This document shows, one piece after another, positions 1 to 7,211 of a stretch of 14,972 nt of DNA. A program made the translations under genes and the position numbers. Position 1 is the stretch's first letter, and each line of letters opens with the position of its first letter. The notes under the pieces are model-generated. The model was not told the DNA's origin and searched no databases. It was given only the letters and a program-made list of their open reading frames with translations. The stretch comes from Comamonadaceae bacterium (lineage in GTDB: Bacteria > Pseudomonadota > Gammaproteobacteria > Burkholderiales > Burkholderiaceae), in the NCBI GenBank assembly GCA_947484245.1, contig CANKOT010000056.1, positions 1 through 14,972 on the forward strand, read 5' to 3'.

Positions 1-400
1 GTGGTTTGGGCAAATGCGCGTGTACTGCATCCATGACTTCTTGGGTGGCATGCGGTCCGGTGACGGCCAGCACACTGGGGTGAATTTCACGGACCAAGTT
101 GCCACCACCCTCGGCTTCTTTGGCACCCAAGCAGCCAGTGACAATGACTTTGCCGTTCACGTTCAAGGCTTCAGCGATGGTGTCCAGGCTTTCCTTCACG
201 GCATCGTCAATGAAGCCGCAGGTGTTGACGATCACCAGATCGGCACCTTCAAAAGTTTTGGAAGTTTGATAACCCTCAGCGCTGAGCTGCGTGAGGATGA
301 GTTCGGAGTCAGTGAGGGCTTTGGGACAGCCCAAGCTCACAAAACCCACTTTGGGGGCTGCCAATGAGGCGGTTTCAGAGGCGCTGGCTATTTCGTTCAT
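1..400 (-). CDS. rimO: Ribosomal protein S12 methylthiotransferase RimO, N-terminal part (runs off the window)
   Basis: RimO is a radical-SAM enzyme that adds a methylthio group to a conserved aspartate of ribosomal protein S12 in the cytoplasm. Only the first 133 codons are here; the gene continues beyond base 1. The visible part is the UPF0004/MTTase N-terminal domain. It has [10 protein letters not shown] (Cys25), NTCGFID (Cys61) and TGCLGA (Cys90), the three cysteines that bind the auxiliary Fe-S cluster. The [10 protein letters not shown] and [11 protein letters not shown] signatures fit RimO rather than MiaB. The radical-SAM CxxxCxxC motif and TRAM domain lie outside the window. The ATG at 400 is chosen because it puts the first cluster motif at the expected distance from the N-terminus. 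It lies 69 bases downstream of phaR on the same strand, so co-transcription is plausible. Confidence 0.93.
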   Translation of the reverse strand, partial: MNEIASASETASLAAPKVGFVSLGCPKALTDSELILTQLSAEGYQTSKTFEGADLVIVNTCGFIDDAVKESLDTIAEALNVNGKVIVTGCLGAKEAEGGGNLVREIHPSVLAVTGPHATQEVMDAVHAHLPKP

Positions 401-469
401 GGCCCTATTGTCCCAGTATTTTGGTCAACCTGATCGATGCCCTTGAACGAGCTGGGTTCGGGGTCAAAT

Positions 470-946
470 TCAGGGCTTGAGACCAAACGCATTGAGGAAT
501 TGGGCCGTTTGCTTCTGCATTTGCTCCTTCATTTGCTCCTGCATTTGGCTCATCATGGTATGCGACTGATACCCCATTTTGGACTGCATTAGCATGAGTG
601 ACTGCAGGTTGCTCTCTAAATAAGCCCCCATGTGGCCTTGCATGGCATGGCCATAAAAACGAATGATATTGGCCAAAACCGCCTCGGTAAACATGGGTGC
701 TCCAGACGATTCCTCCTCCAAAATGATTTGAAGGAGCAGACTGCGCGTGAGGTCTTCACCCGATTTGGCATCGCGCACCACAAAAGTTTCGCCCTGCATG
801 ACCAATTGCTTGATTTCACTCAAAGTGACATAACTGGAAGTGGCGGTGTCGTAAAGCCTGCGGTTAGGGTATTTTTTAATCACCCGCTGCGGCTTAGAAG
901 CAGTAGATTCGGCATCGGCCGATGGAGCGGCAGGTTTTCTGGCCAT
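470..946 (-). CDS. phaR: Polyhydroxyalkanoate synthesis repressor PhaR
   Basis: A 158-residue DNA-binding regulator that in related bacteria represses phasin and its own gene and also binds PHA granules. The N-terminal PHB/PHA accumulation regulator domain is clear at residues 21-79: RVIKKYPNRRLYDTATSSYV, then a VxxGExFVVxDAKSGEDLTR-type stretch and a leucine-rich helix ending ILEEE. A second helical region follows (residues 80-115). The tail is rich in Met and Gln (SQMQEQMKEQMQKQ), encoded by short near-repeats around 515-550. Length is at the short end for the family, where C-terminal tails vary. The start at 946 gives a natural N-terminus and is preceded by a weak GAAGAG. The divergent region upstream contains a TGCAGCA/TGCTGCA inverted repeat that could be its own operator. 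Confidence 0.95.
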   Translation of the reverse strand: MARKPAAPSADAESTASKPQRVIKKYPNRRLYDTATSSYVTLSEIKQLVMQGETFVVRDAKSGEDLTRSLLLQIILEEESSGAPMFTEAVLANIIRFYGHAMQGHMGAYLESNLQSLMLMQSKMGYQSHTMMSQMQEQMKEQMQKQTAQFLNAFGLKP

Positions 947-982
947 GATTTAGACTCTTCGAAAGATGAACAAGGATCTGAT

Positions 983-1011
983 TTGAATGCAGCAATGGAC
1001 CACAGTATGCT
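983..1011 (+). promoter_or_regulatory. Candidate sigma70 promoter for the amidohydrolase gene
   Basis: TTGAAT (983-988) and TATGCT (1006-1011) are separated by exactly 17 bases, on the plus strand in the phaR/amidohydrolase divergent region. It would give a leader of roughly 80 bases to the ATG at 1097. Each box has a fair but imperfect match, so this is a candidate only. Confidence 0.45.
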
Positions 1012-1014
1012 GCA
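988..1014. promoter_or_regulatory. Inverted repeat TGCAGCA-N13-TGCTGCA, candidate PhaR operator
   Basis: Perfect 7-bp half-sites at 988-994 and 1008-1014, with centres 20 bases (about two helical turns) apart. It lies 42-68 bases upstream of phaR and overlaps the spacer and -10 box of the candidate plus-strand promoter. The right half continues as CTGC-ACC-GCAA, close to the CTGC-N3/4-GCAG sites I recall for Paracoccus PhaR. Autoregulation by PhaR is known in the family. Binding here is inference. Confidence 0.35.
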
Positions 1015-1096
1015 CCGCAACAGATTCTAAAGTTTTCAATTCACCCTGGACTACGGGGAGTTACCCTCAAAACAGGATCGTTTCTTCAACCTGACG

Positions 1097-2794
1097 ATGA
1101 AGATGGCTATGACTCAAATTGACACGCTCATTCAAAATGCACTGGTGTTTGATGGCTCAGGCGCGGCGCCTGAGCATCTCGACGTTGCGATTCACCAAGG
1201 CAACATTTTGGCCATTGGCAAAAACTTGGCATATACCGCCGAGCATGTGGTCAATGCGTCGGGGCTTGCACTCATGCCAGGCATCATTGATTCGCACACG
1301 CACTTTGATGCTCAAATTACTTGGGACTCTCAAGTTCGCCCCTCCCCAGCCCTGGGCGTGACCACGGCCGTCATTGGCAACTGCGGCTTCACCATTGCAC
1401 CTTGCCGCCCCAAAGATCGCGAACTCACCATGCGCAACTTGACGCAGGTCGAGGGCATGTCACTGCAAGTTTTGCAACACGGCATCGACTGGGACTTTGA
1501 AACCTTCCCCGAATATTTGGCCATGCTCAAACGCAAGCAATGCGCCATCAATGTGGCGGCCTACATTGGGCACTCGTCTGTGCGCACTTGGGTCATGGGA
1601 GACGACGCCAACAAACGCGATGCCACGTCAGCTGAAATTGCTGAAATGGCCGTCTTGGTGCGCGATGCCATGGCCGCCGGTGCCATTGGCTTTGCCACCA
1701 GCACCAGCCCAGCGCACAATGGCGAAGGCGGTTTTCCAATGCCATCACGTTTGGCCTCAGATGAAGAAATGATGCAACTCACGCTGGCCATGAGCAGCCA
1801 AGGCGGCGGGGTTTACATGGTGACCAAAGGTGGCCAAATGCCTGTGGCATTTTTAGAGTCCTTGGCGGCGGCCAGCAATCGCCCCGTCATGGTGGCGGCC
1901 CTGCTCCACAATTCAACCAACCCGCAAGGGGTGTTCAATGATTTGAAAGCCATTAGCGAAGCCAACGAGCGCGGCCACAAGCTCAAAGGCCAAGTTTCAT
2001 GCTGTCCCTTGAGCATGGACTTCACATTTGCATCGGCTTATCCAGTCGAGGGCCTGAGCAACTGGAAGCCTGCTTTGGGTTTGCAACACGACGCATTGAA
2101 AGCTTGTTTGGGCAGCACTGAATTTAGAGCCAAAGTCAAACACGAATTGTTGCAAACGGCGTCCTTTCGTTTGTTCAACAACGAATGGGAAAAGGTCCAT
2201 GTGGTTGAAACATTCAAGCCTGAGAACCAGCCCTTTGAACAGCAAAGCGTGGCCAGCTTGGCCTTGCAAAAAGGCATAGACCCTCTCGACTTTGCGCTAG
2301 ACCTGGCCCTTGATGAAGATTTGCGCACCGTGTTCACAGCCATGCTGCTCAACAGCGAAACCGAAGCGGTAGCCAAGTTGCTGAATCACCCGCACAGCTT
2401 GGTTTCCCTCAGTGACGCAGGCGCCCACCTCACATTTTTCAACGACGCAGGTTTCGGTTTGCATTTGTTGGGTTATTGGTCCAGAGAAATGGGCGCCATG
2501 AGCATGGCCCAAGCTGTGCACCAACTCACGGCGCAACCTGCCGAAATTTTGGGTTTGAAAAACAGAGGCCTTTTGCGCCAAGGCTATGCCGCCGACCTGC
2601 TCTTGTTCGACCCCCAAACCGTGGGCCGCGGCCCCAAAAAACGCGTCTTCGATTTGCCCTTGGGCGCCCCCCGCCTGCACACCGATGCCCTAGGCGTACA
2701 TGGCGTCTGGGTGAACGGCCACCTCACGGCCGATCAAAATGGCATGCGCGAAAACACCCCCCTAGCAGGCCAACTCATCACAGAATTTAACTGA
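1097..2794 (+). CDS. Amidohydrolase family 3 / D-aminoacylase-like (N-acyl-D-amino-acid deacylase family) protein
   Basis: A 565-residue cytoplasmic metal-dependent hydrolase of the N-acyl-D-amino-acid deacylase branch of the amidohydrolase superfamily. Visible motifs: an N-terminal beta domain (LIQNALVFDGSG, residues 11-22), the metal site SHTHFDAQ (His67, His69), NCGFTIAP with the branch-typical bridging Cys96, GHSSVR (159-163), SDAGAH with Asp440 as likely catalytic acid and His444, and a C-terminal return to the beta domain (GYAADLLLFD, 497-506). Where characterised D-aminoacylases have a THMR metal-histidine motif, this protein reads YMVTKGG around residues 240-246, so substrate and metal use may differ. 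N-acyl-D-amino acids are the family's usual substrates; the real one is unknown. Starts at 1097, 1103 or 1109 are all possible; no strong ribosome-binding site decides. No gene nearby clarifies its pathway. Confidence 0.85.
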   Translation: MKMAMTQIDTLIQNALVFDGSGAAPEHLDVAIHQGNILAIGKNLAYTAEHVVNASGLALMPGIIDSHTHFDAQITWDSQVRPSPALGVTTAVIGNCGFTIAPCRPKDRELTMRNLTQVEGMSLQVLQHGIDWDFETFPEYLAMLKRKQCAINVAAYIGHSSVRTWVMGDDANKRDATSAEIAEMAVLVRDAMAAGAIGFATSTSPAHNGEGGFPMPSRLASDEEMMQLTLAMSSQGGGVYMVTKGGQMPVAFLESLAAASNRPVMVAALLHNSTNPQGVFNDLKAISEANERGHKLKGQVSCCPLSMDFTFASAYPVEGLSNWKPALGLQHDALKACLGSTEFRAKVKHELLQTASFRLFNNEWEKVHVVETFKPENQPFEQQSVASLALQKGIDPLDFALDLALDEDLRTVFTAMLLNSETEAVAKLLNHPHSLVSLSDAGAHLTFFNDAGFGLHLLGYWSREMGAMSMAQAVHQLTAQPAEILGLKNRGLLRQGYAADLLLFDPQTVGRGPKKRVFDLPLGAPRLHTDALGVHGVWVNGHLTADQNGMRENTPLAGQLITEFN

Positions 2795-2820
2795 GATCAA
2801 ACTCAACACAAATCCCCCTT

Positions 2821-2848
2821 TTAATTGGGGTCAGATCAACATTAATTT
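2821..2848 (+). repeat. Dispersed intergenic repeat, copy A (forward)
   Basis: Contains TTGGGGTCAGATCAACATT flanked by TTAA on the left and AATTT on the right. It begins 27 bases after the amidohydrolase stop and ends 23 bases before the SOUL gene. On the outer side a C5 run (2814-2818) faces the G4 of the repeat across TTTTAATT, so a small CCCC/GGGG fold-back is possible. Forward orientation is defined here as GGGG reading on the plus strand. Confidence 0.85.
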
Positions 2849-2860
2849 ACAAGCAGTGTT

Positions 2861-2864
2861 AAGG
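2861..2864 (+). promoter_or_regulatory. Ribosome-binding site of the SOUL gene
   Basis: AAGG seven bases before the ATG at 2872; it supports that start. Confidence 0.6.
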
Positions 2865-2871
2865 TTCAATA

Positions 2872-3543
2872 ATGAAAATACGTTTACTTTTAGCTTTGTT
2901 CTTCATCTTCTGGAATCAATCCGCCATGGCCATTGAAGAACCCCGATTTAAGCAGATTCTCAAAACTGGCTCGTTTGAAGTACGCCATTACGCACCCATG
3001 CTGGTGGCAGAAACTGTGGTGGACGGCGACATGGATGAGGCCTCTTCAAGGGGCTTCCGAAAAATTGCCGACTTTATTTTTGGCAACAACCAGTCGGCTC
3101 AAACGGGTGGCTCCGCCAAAATAGCCATGACAGCACCCGTTACGCAAGAACCGCAATCAGAAAAGATTGCCATGACGGCACCCGTTACCATGGGCGCTGC
3201 CAACAACACGGCAGACAGCAACATGGTAGGCAGCAACAAATGGCGCATACATTTTGTCATGCCCTCTCAGTACACCCTGTCCAACATTCCACAACCCAAG
3301 AATGCAGATGTCAAATTGAGAGAAATTCCGGGCAAATATTTTGCGGTTTACAACTACACGGGATTTAATACAAAGTCTCAAGTGCAAGCCAAAACAGATG
3401 AGCTTGTGGCATGGGTTCAAGAAAAAAAATTGAAGGCATTGAGCAGCCCTCAGCTTTCACGCTATGACCCGCCTTGGACCTTGCCCATGTTTCGCCGCAA
3501 CGAAATCATGATTGAAATTGAAGAGGTCAAATCACTCAATTAA
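2872..3543 (+). CDS. SOUL/HBP-family haem-binding-like protein, exported
   Basis: A 223-residue protein of the SOUL/HBP family, whose eukaryotic members bind haem; the role in bacteria is poorly defined. A signal peptide occupies residues 1-20 (MKIRLLLALFF... ending SAMA, cleavage before IEEP), so it acts in the periplasm or outside. SOUL signatures follow: FEVRHYAPMLVAET (35-48), SSRGFRKIADFIFG (58-71), and two copies of KIAMTAPVT (83-91 and 98-106), a feature common in bacterial members. The C-terminal signature is YDPPWTLPMFRRNEIMIEIE (198-217). The ATG at 2872 has an AAGG ribosome-binding site and a good signal peptide. The stop codon overlaps that of the convergent EamA gene in a shared TTAA at 3540-3543. 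Haem binding in this protein is inferred from the family only. Confidence 0.92.
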   Translation: MKIRLLLALFFIFWNQSAMAIEEPRFKQILKTGSFEVRHYAPMLVAETVVDGDMDEASSRGFRKIADFIFGNNQSAQTGGSAKIAMTAPVTQEPQSEKIAMTAPVTMGAANNTADSNMVGSNKWRIHFVMPSQYTLSNIPQPKNADVKLREIPGKYFAVYNYTGFNTKSQVQAKTDELVAWVQEKKLKALSSPQLSRYDPPWTLPMFRRNEIMIEIEEVKSLN

Positions 3544-4415
3544 GTCAGCTCGCGCCAAAGCAAGTACAAGCCGCTGAGAACCACCACGCTGGCACCCACC
3601 ACCACTGCAAGGTCGGGAATTTGACCAAACATCAGCCATCCCCCCATGCTCATGTAAATAATTTGCTGGTACAAAAAAGGACCTAGCACCGCTGCAGTGG
3701 CGTATCGATGTGCAAGGGCTGAAGCAGCATGCCCCAGGCCACCAGTCAATCCCGTTAAAACAATGACAGCCCAAACCACCCAACCGTCGGGGGCTTGCCA
3801 TTGCCACAAAGCGAATGGCATCAGCAAAACTGTAGGGACCGCAGCTGACGCCAACTGCGTCGAAATAGGATGATCGCTGCTTGCCAATTTGCGCGTCATC
3901 AAATTGAAGGCGGTATACAAAAACGCATTGCCAATGCTGAGAAAAATTGCGGGATGAAAACTCTGACTCCCTGGTCGAATGATGATAAGCACACCGACAA
4001 AACCAACCCAAATGGCAACCCAGCGTTTGGTATCGAGTTTTTCGCCCAAAAACCCTGCAGAAATGAGTGCAATGAGGATGGGCACCGAAAACTGAACCGC
4101 AGCTGTTTCAGCCAGCTGCAAAAATTGCAAAGCAAAAAAGTTGAGTCCCGTCATGAGCGCGAGCATCACACCGCGCAGCAATTGCAATCTTGGATTTTGA
4201 ATTTTGAACAAGTCAGACCCCATCGAGGGCATGAAAATAGCGGTGGTCAAAATGGTGTGAAACAAAAACCTCAACCAAACCACCTGCAACACTGGCACGG
4301 TTTGGACCAGCCACTTGGCGCTGGTATCAAGCACCGCAAACATAAGGGTAGTTGCCGTGACAAGGGCAATGCCTATTTGACGGTTGCGGGAGGTGTCGTT
4401 TAAATGTTGTGACAT
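3540..4415 (-). CDS. EamA/DMT-superfamily permease
   Basis: A 291-residue inner-membrane protein of the drug/metabolite transporter superfamily. It has about ten hydrophobic segments in two EamA halves (roughly residues 15-140 and 155-288). Family traits include the N-terminal FAVLDTSAKWL helix, the loop LRGVMLALMTGLNFFALQ after helix 3, the motif AETAAVQFSVPILIALISAGFLGEKL at the end of the first half, and its echo TAAVLGPFLYQQIIYMSMGGWLMFG in the second. Such proteins export or exchange small metabolites; the substrate cannot be read from sequence. It is divergent from the pdxA-like gene, 147 bases away, and convergent with the SOUL gene, sharing a TTAA stop overlap. No clear ribosome-binding site precedes the ATG at 4415, but this start leaves a short hydrophilic head before helix 1, as expected. 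Confidence 0.92.
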   Translation of the reverse strand: MSQHLNDTSRNRQIGIALVTATTLMFAVLDTSAKWLVQTVPVLQVVWLRFLFHTILTTAIFMPSMGSDLFKIQNPRLQLLRGVMLALMTGLNFFALQFLQLAETAAVQFSVPILIALISAGFLGEKLDTKRWVAIWVGFVGVLIIIRPGSQSFHPAIFLSIGNAFLYTAFNLMTRKLASSDHPISTQLASAAVPTVLLMPFALWQWQAPDGWVVWAVIVLTGLTGGLGHAASALAHRYATAAVLGPFLYQQIIYMSMGGWLMFGQIPDLAVVVGASVVVLSGLYLLWRELT

Positions 4416-4514
4416 GAAGAGAAACTTATTTCACAACCTGCTGGAGGGTGTTTTCATTGATTTTTGTATGTCACTGAGGGTAAGAACCAATGTGATGGAT
4501 TCTACGAATTTCAC

Positions 4515-4520
4515 TATACT
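4515..4520 (+). promoter_or_regulatory. Candidate -10 box for the pdxA-like operon
   Basis: TATACT at 4515-4520 in the 147-base divergent region, about 43 bases before the ATG at 4563. No good -35 box is seen at 16-18 bases (nearest GTGATG/TGTGAT), so an activator may be needed or this may be chance. Confidence 0.35.
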
Positions 4521-4562
4521 GCATCCGCAACGACAGATGACAAATCCATTTCAAAGCCGTCC

Positions 4563-5510
4563 ATGACCCAACCCACCATCGCGCTTTTTACAGGCGACCC
4601 TGCCGGCATCGGCCCCGAGCTGGTTCAAAAGCTCTTGAACCACAGCTCTGCCCAACAAGCTGCCAAAATCATTTTGATTGGGCAAAAAGACAGTGTGCAA
4701 GCATCTCCCAACGTGGTCTGGCACGAATGGTCTGGCTTCAATGCCCCCGCCTTTCCCAGAGCTACCTATGACGCCAAAAACGGTGCTTACATGATTGCCG
4801 CATTGGCCGAAGGCGTATCTCTGGTTCGTGATGGCAAAGCCCACGCCTTTTGTTTTGCACCGCTCAACAAAAGCGCTTTGCGCTTAGGCGGCATGCACCA
4901 AGAAGACGAGCTGCGCTGGTTTGCAGAATTTCTGAATTACAAAGGGGTGTGCGGCGAACTCAATGTGTTGCAAGACCTCTGGACTTCCCGCGTCACATCG
5001 CACGTGGCACTGAAAGAAGTAAGTCAGTTGCTAAGCAGTCAAAAAGTGTTTGAGTCTATTGAAATGATTGCCAAGGCCCTGAAGGCTTCTGGCAAGTCCC
5101 AGCCGCGTCTGGCTGTTTGCGGCCTCAACCCCCACAACGGCGACAACGGCAACTATGGCGACGAAGAAATCAAAATCATCGCCCCAGGCGTACAGATGGC
5201 GCAAAAGGCAGGCATCCCTGCCGACGGCCCCTTCCCTGCCGACACAGCCTTTGTGCGCGCCATTCGCAAAGAAGGCGGTTACGACGGCGTGGTCACCATG
5301 TACCACGACCAAGGTCAAATTGCCATGAAGCTCATGGGCTTTGAAAAAGGTGTCACCGTGCATGGTGGCTTGCCCATTCCTGTAACCACGCCTGCGCATG
5401 GCACCGCCTACGATATTGCAGGCCAAAACGTGGCCAATCCCCAAGCCATGTTGAACGCCTTCGATTTGGCATGTCGAATGGGACAACACCACCAACAACA
5501 AAAAGATTAA
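4563..5510 (+). CDS. pdxA: PdxA-family dehydrogenase (4-hydroxythreonine-4-phosphate dehydrogenase-like)
   Basis: A 315-residue NAD-dependent oxidative decarboxylase of the PdxA family. Canonical PdxA acts in pyridoxal phosphate synthesis; paralogues act on phospho-threonate or aromatic dihydrodiols. Visible motifs: FTGDPAGIGPEL (9-20), the three metal histidines His147 (TSHVAL), His191 (CGLNPHNGDNG) and His248 (YHDQG), and DGPFPADTAF (221-230). The end differs from biosynthetic PdxA: MKLMGFEKGVTVHGGLPIPVTTPAHGTAYDIAG instead of the usual ITLGLP and SVDHGTA. With a Bug solute receptor 34 bases downstream, a catabolic PdxA-like role is likelier than vitamin B6 synthesis; this is inference. The frame is open from 4464, but ATG 4563 puts GDPAGIGPE at the normal distance from the N-terminus. 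No clear ribosome-binding site is seen. Confidence 0.88.
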   Translation: MTQPTIALFTGDPAGIGPELVQKLLNHSSAQQAAKIILIGQKDSVQASPNVVWHEWSGFNAPAFPRATYDAKNGAYMIAALAEGVSLVRDGKAHAFCFAPLNKSALRLGGMHQEDELRWFAEFLNYKGVCGELNVLQDLWTSRVTSHVALKEVSQLLSSQKVFESIEMIAKALKASGKSQPRLAVCGLNPHNGDNGNYGDEEIKIIAPGVQMAQKAGIPADGPFPADTAFVRAIRKEGGYDGVVTMYHDQGQIAMKLMGFEKGVTVHGGLPIPVTTPAHGTAYDIAGQNVANPQAMLNAFDLACRMGQHHQQQKD

Positions 5511-5533
5511 ACCAATCCAACATTGAAACTATC

Positions 5534-5539
5534 AAGGAG
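5534..5539 (+). promoter_or_regulatory. Ribosome-binding site fixing the GTG start of the Bug receptor
   Basis: AAGGAG five bases before GTG 5545. It is the strongest ribosome-binding site in this part of the window and decides the non-ATG start. Confidence 0.8.
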
Positions 5540-5544
5540 ACCCT

Positions 5545-6507
5545 GTGAAAAAAGTTCTAGCCGTTTTAGCTTCTGCCATTTTGTTGGCAGTCAGTGCCCA
5601 AGCCCAAACTGCCTACCCTACCAAACCCGTCAAACTCATGGTGGGAGCCGGTGCAGGCGGCGGTACCGACATCATTGCGCGCATGTTGGCCGAAAAAATG
5701 ACCGAGTCACTCAAGGGCAACTTCATTGTTGAAAACAAGCCCGGTGCGTCCAACACCATTGCAGCCGATCTGACCGCCAAAGCCGCACCCGATGGCCATA
5801 CCCTGCTGGTAGCCACCAACACTGGCCAAGCCATTGCGCCGCACTTGATCAAATTGGCTTTTGATCCCATCAAAGATTTAACGCCTATTGGCTTGGTGGT
5901 CACTGTGCCCAATGTGTTGGTGGTGGGCAGCAACGTGCCTGCCAACAACGTCAAAGAGTTGGTTGCACTCATGAAAGCCAAGCCAGAAGATTTCAAATAC
6001 GCGTCTTCTGGTGTGGGTAGCACTCAGCACATTGCGGGGGAAGGGTTTGACATTGCCGCAGGCGTTAAAAGCGTTCACGTGCCCTACAAAGGCAGCGCTC
6101 AAGCCCACTTAGATATCATTGCAGGCAATGTACAAATCATGTTTGACACCACGTCCTCTGCCATGGGACAAATCAAAGCTGGCAAGTTCAAACCACTGGC
6201 TGTGACCACACCGCAGCGTTCAGCCGAATTGCCCAACGTGCCAACCTTGGCCGAAGCGGGCGTCCCAGGGTTTGAGATGAGCACCTGGTATGGCGTATTT
6301 GTGACGGCAGGCACACCGCCCGATGTGGTGGCCAGGTTGCAAAACGAACTGACACGCATCATCAAGCTGTCCGATGTGCAAGCCAAGCTCAAAGGCCTTG
6401 GTGGCGAGCCAGGTAACATCAGTCCAGAAGAATTCAGCAAATTCAACCGCCAAGAGTTTGAGCGCTTTGGTAAGCTCATCAAGCAGGCCAACATCAAAAT
6501 GAATTGA
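5545..6507 (+). CDS. Bug-family (TctC) tripartite tricarboxylate transporter substrate-binding protein
   Basis: A 320-residue periplasmic solute receptor. The signal peptide is MKKVLAVLASAILLAVSAQA with cleavage after residue 20. Mature Bug features follow in order: YPTKPVKLMVGAGAGGGTDIIARMLAEKM (the first ligand-pocket loop), IVENKPGASNTIAADLTAKAAPDGHTLL, APHLIKLAFDPIKDLTPIGLV, a FKYASSGVGSTQHIAGEGF pocket loop, and SAELPNVPTLAEAGVPGFEMSTWYGVF. Bug proteins bind carboxylates or amides; the ligand is unknown. No TctA/TctB membrane genes lie nearby, the usual state for orphan Bug genes in Burkholderiales. The GTG start has an excellent AAGGAG. It follows the pdxA-like gene by 34 bases, and its stop overlaps the next gene's TTG start, so the three likely form one unit. 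Confidence 0.95.
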   Translation: MKKVLAVLASAILLAVSAQAQTAYPTKPVKLMVGAGAGGGTDIIARMLAEKMTESLKGNFIVENKPGASNTIAADLTAKAAPDGHTLLVATNTGQAIAPHLIKLAFDPIKDLTPIGLVVTVPNVLVVGSNVPANNVKELVALMKAKPEDFKYASSGVGSTQHIAGEGFDIAAGVKSVHVPYKGSAQAHLDIIAGNVQIMFDTTSSAMGQIKAGKFKPLAVTTPQRSAELPNVPTLAEAGVPGFEMSTWYGVFVTAGTPPDVVARLQNELTRIIKLSDVQAKLKGLGGEPGNISPEEFSKFNRQEFERFGKLIKQANIKMN

Positions 6508-7103
6508 CAGTGCAACCCACCATCCCGCTCTTCCCCCTCTCTCAGGGCATTTTTCCCGATGGAATGTTGTCACTTCAAATTTTTGAAGTGCGCTACCTCG
6601 ACCTGATCAAGCGTTGCCACCAACAGCAACTGCCTTTTGGCATCGCTTGGATCCAACAAGGCAGTGAAGTTCAAGTGCCAGGGGAAGTACCAGCGCTCCA
6701 TTCATTGGGTTGCTTGGCGCACATCAGAGAGATGGAACAAGTACAGCCTAATTTTTTTCGCATTGTGTGCCAAGGTGGTTTGCGCTTTCAGTTGCACGAC
6801 GTGCAACCTGGCCCTTTTGGCGTGTGGCAAGGCAGCGTGAGCTACTTACCTCAAGATGAAGAAGTGGAAGTGCCGGCGTCCATGCAAAACTTGGCGGACC
6901 GGATTGGTAAAGTGATTGCACAAGCACAGCAACAGGGGGTGATCGACAGACTTCCCATCTTCCCCCCCTACCAATTAGACCAGTGCGGCTGGCTGGCCAA
7001 CCGCTATGCAGAGGCCATGCCCCTAAGCGCGGAAATCAGGCTTCAACTCTTGGGTGAACTCGATCCGCTGAAGCGCCTGGAGGCTGTCACTCGCTTAAGC
7101 TGA
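6504..7103 (+). CDS. LON substrate-binding-domain protein (Lon N-terminal domain only)
   Basis: A 199-residue stand-alone LON domain with no AAA or protease part. The N-terminal signature is IPLFPLSQGIFPDGMLSLQIFEVRYLDLI (about residues 7-35). It is followed by PFGIAWIQQG and LGCLAHIREMEQVQPNFFRIVCQGGLRF, typical of the bacterial YcaL-like/peptidase S16 LON-domain family. The C-terminal half is helical. Such proteins are presumed to recognise unfolded or specific polypeptides; the function is uncertain. The start is either TTG 6504, which overlaps the Bug stop as TTGA, or GTG 6510; neither has a visible ribosome-binding site, suggesting translational coupling. Its link to the Bug/PdxA-like genes is positional only. 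Confidence 0.88.
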   Translation: MTVQPTIPLFPLSQGIFPDGMLSLQIFEVRYLDLIKRCHQQQLPFGIAWIQQGSEVQVPGEVPALHSLGCLAHIREMEQVQPNFFRIVCQGGLRFQLHDVQPGPFGVWQGSVSYLPQDEEVEVPASMQNLADRIGKVIAQAQQQGVIDRLPIFPPYQLDQCGWLANRYAEAMPLSAEIRLQLLGELDPLKRLEAVTRLS

Positions 7104-7170
7104 TTGGTGCCAACCTCGAGAAGCTTGGCTTATCTTCTGCCTGCCACGCAGAGGTGGCACTTGGAAAATG
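7104..7170. other. Intergenic stretch with two small hairpins, no clear terminator
   Basis: Between the LON gene and the convergent membrane-synthase gene. TGCCAC (7142-7147) and GTGGCA (7154-7159) form a perfect 6-bp stem with a 6-base loop, and GCCAA/TTGGC flanks an XhoI-like CTCGAG just upstream. Neither is followed by a T-run, so intrinsic termination is not supported. Repeat copy B begins directly after. Confidence 0.4.
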
Positions 7171-7191
7171 AATGTTGATCTGACCCCAATT
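7171..7191 (-). repeat. Dispersed intergenic repeat, copy B (reverse)
   Basis: Reads AATGTTGATCTGACCCCAAT plus T on the plus strand, the exact complement of the core in copies A and C1. It lies between convergent genes, 20 bases from the stop codon of the membrane-synthase gene (7212). Confidence 0.88.
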
Positions 7192-7209
7192 GTTTACCCC
7201 AATTGTTAT
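7184..7209 (-). repeat. 13-base tandem duplication at the outer edge of copy B
   Basis: CCCCAATTGTTTA (7184-7196) is followed directly by CCCCAATTGTTAT (7197-7209), 11 of 13 bases identical. The same arrangement with a 14-base unit is seen at 10128-10155 next to copy C2. Both end at or within three bases of the stop codon of a minus-strand gene. Confidence 0.75.
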
Positions 7210-7211
7210 TT

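Noticed and set aside
14..367. 117-codon plus-strand open frame at the window start
   Set aside because: It is the complement of rimO, whose three cluster cysteines and signature motifs are unmistakable.
3870..4403. 177-codon plus-strand open frame opposite the EamA permease
   Set aside because: Antisense shadow with a highly polar composition; the permease frame is strongly supported by membrane segments and EamA motifs.
4464..4562. Upstream in-frame extension of the PdxA-like gene to 4464
   Set aside because: The 33 extra residues resemble no PdxA N-terminus and would include the candidate -10 box; the GDPAGIGPE motif fits a start at 4563.
7142..7159. TGCCAC/GTGGCA hairpin as terminator of the LON gene
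   Set aside because: Stem of six pairs with no following T-run.
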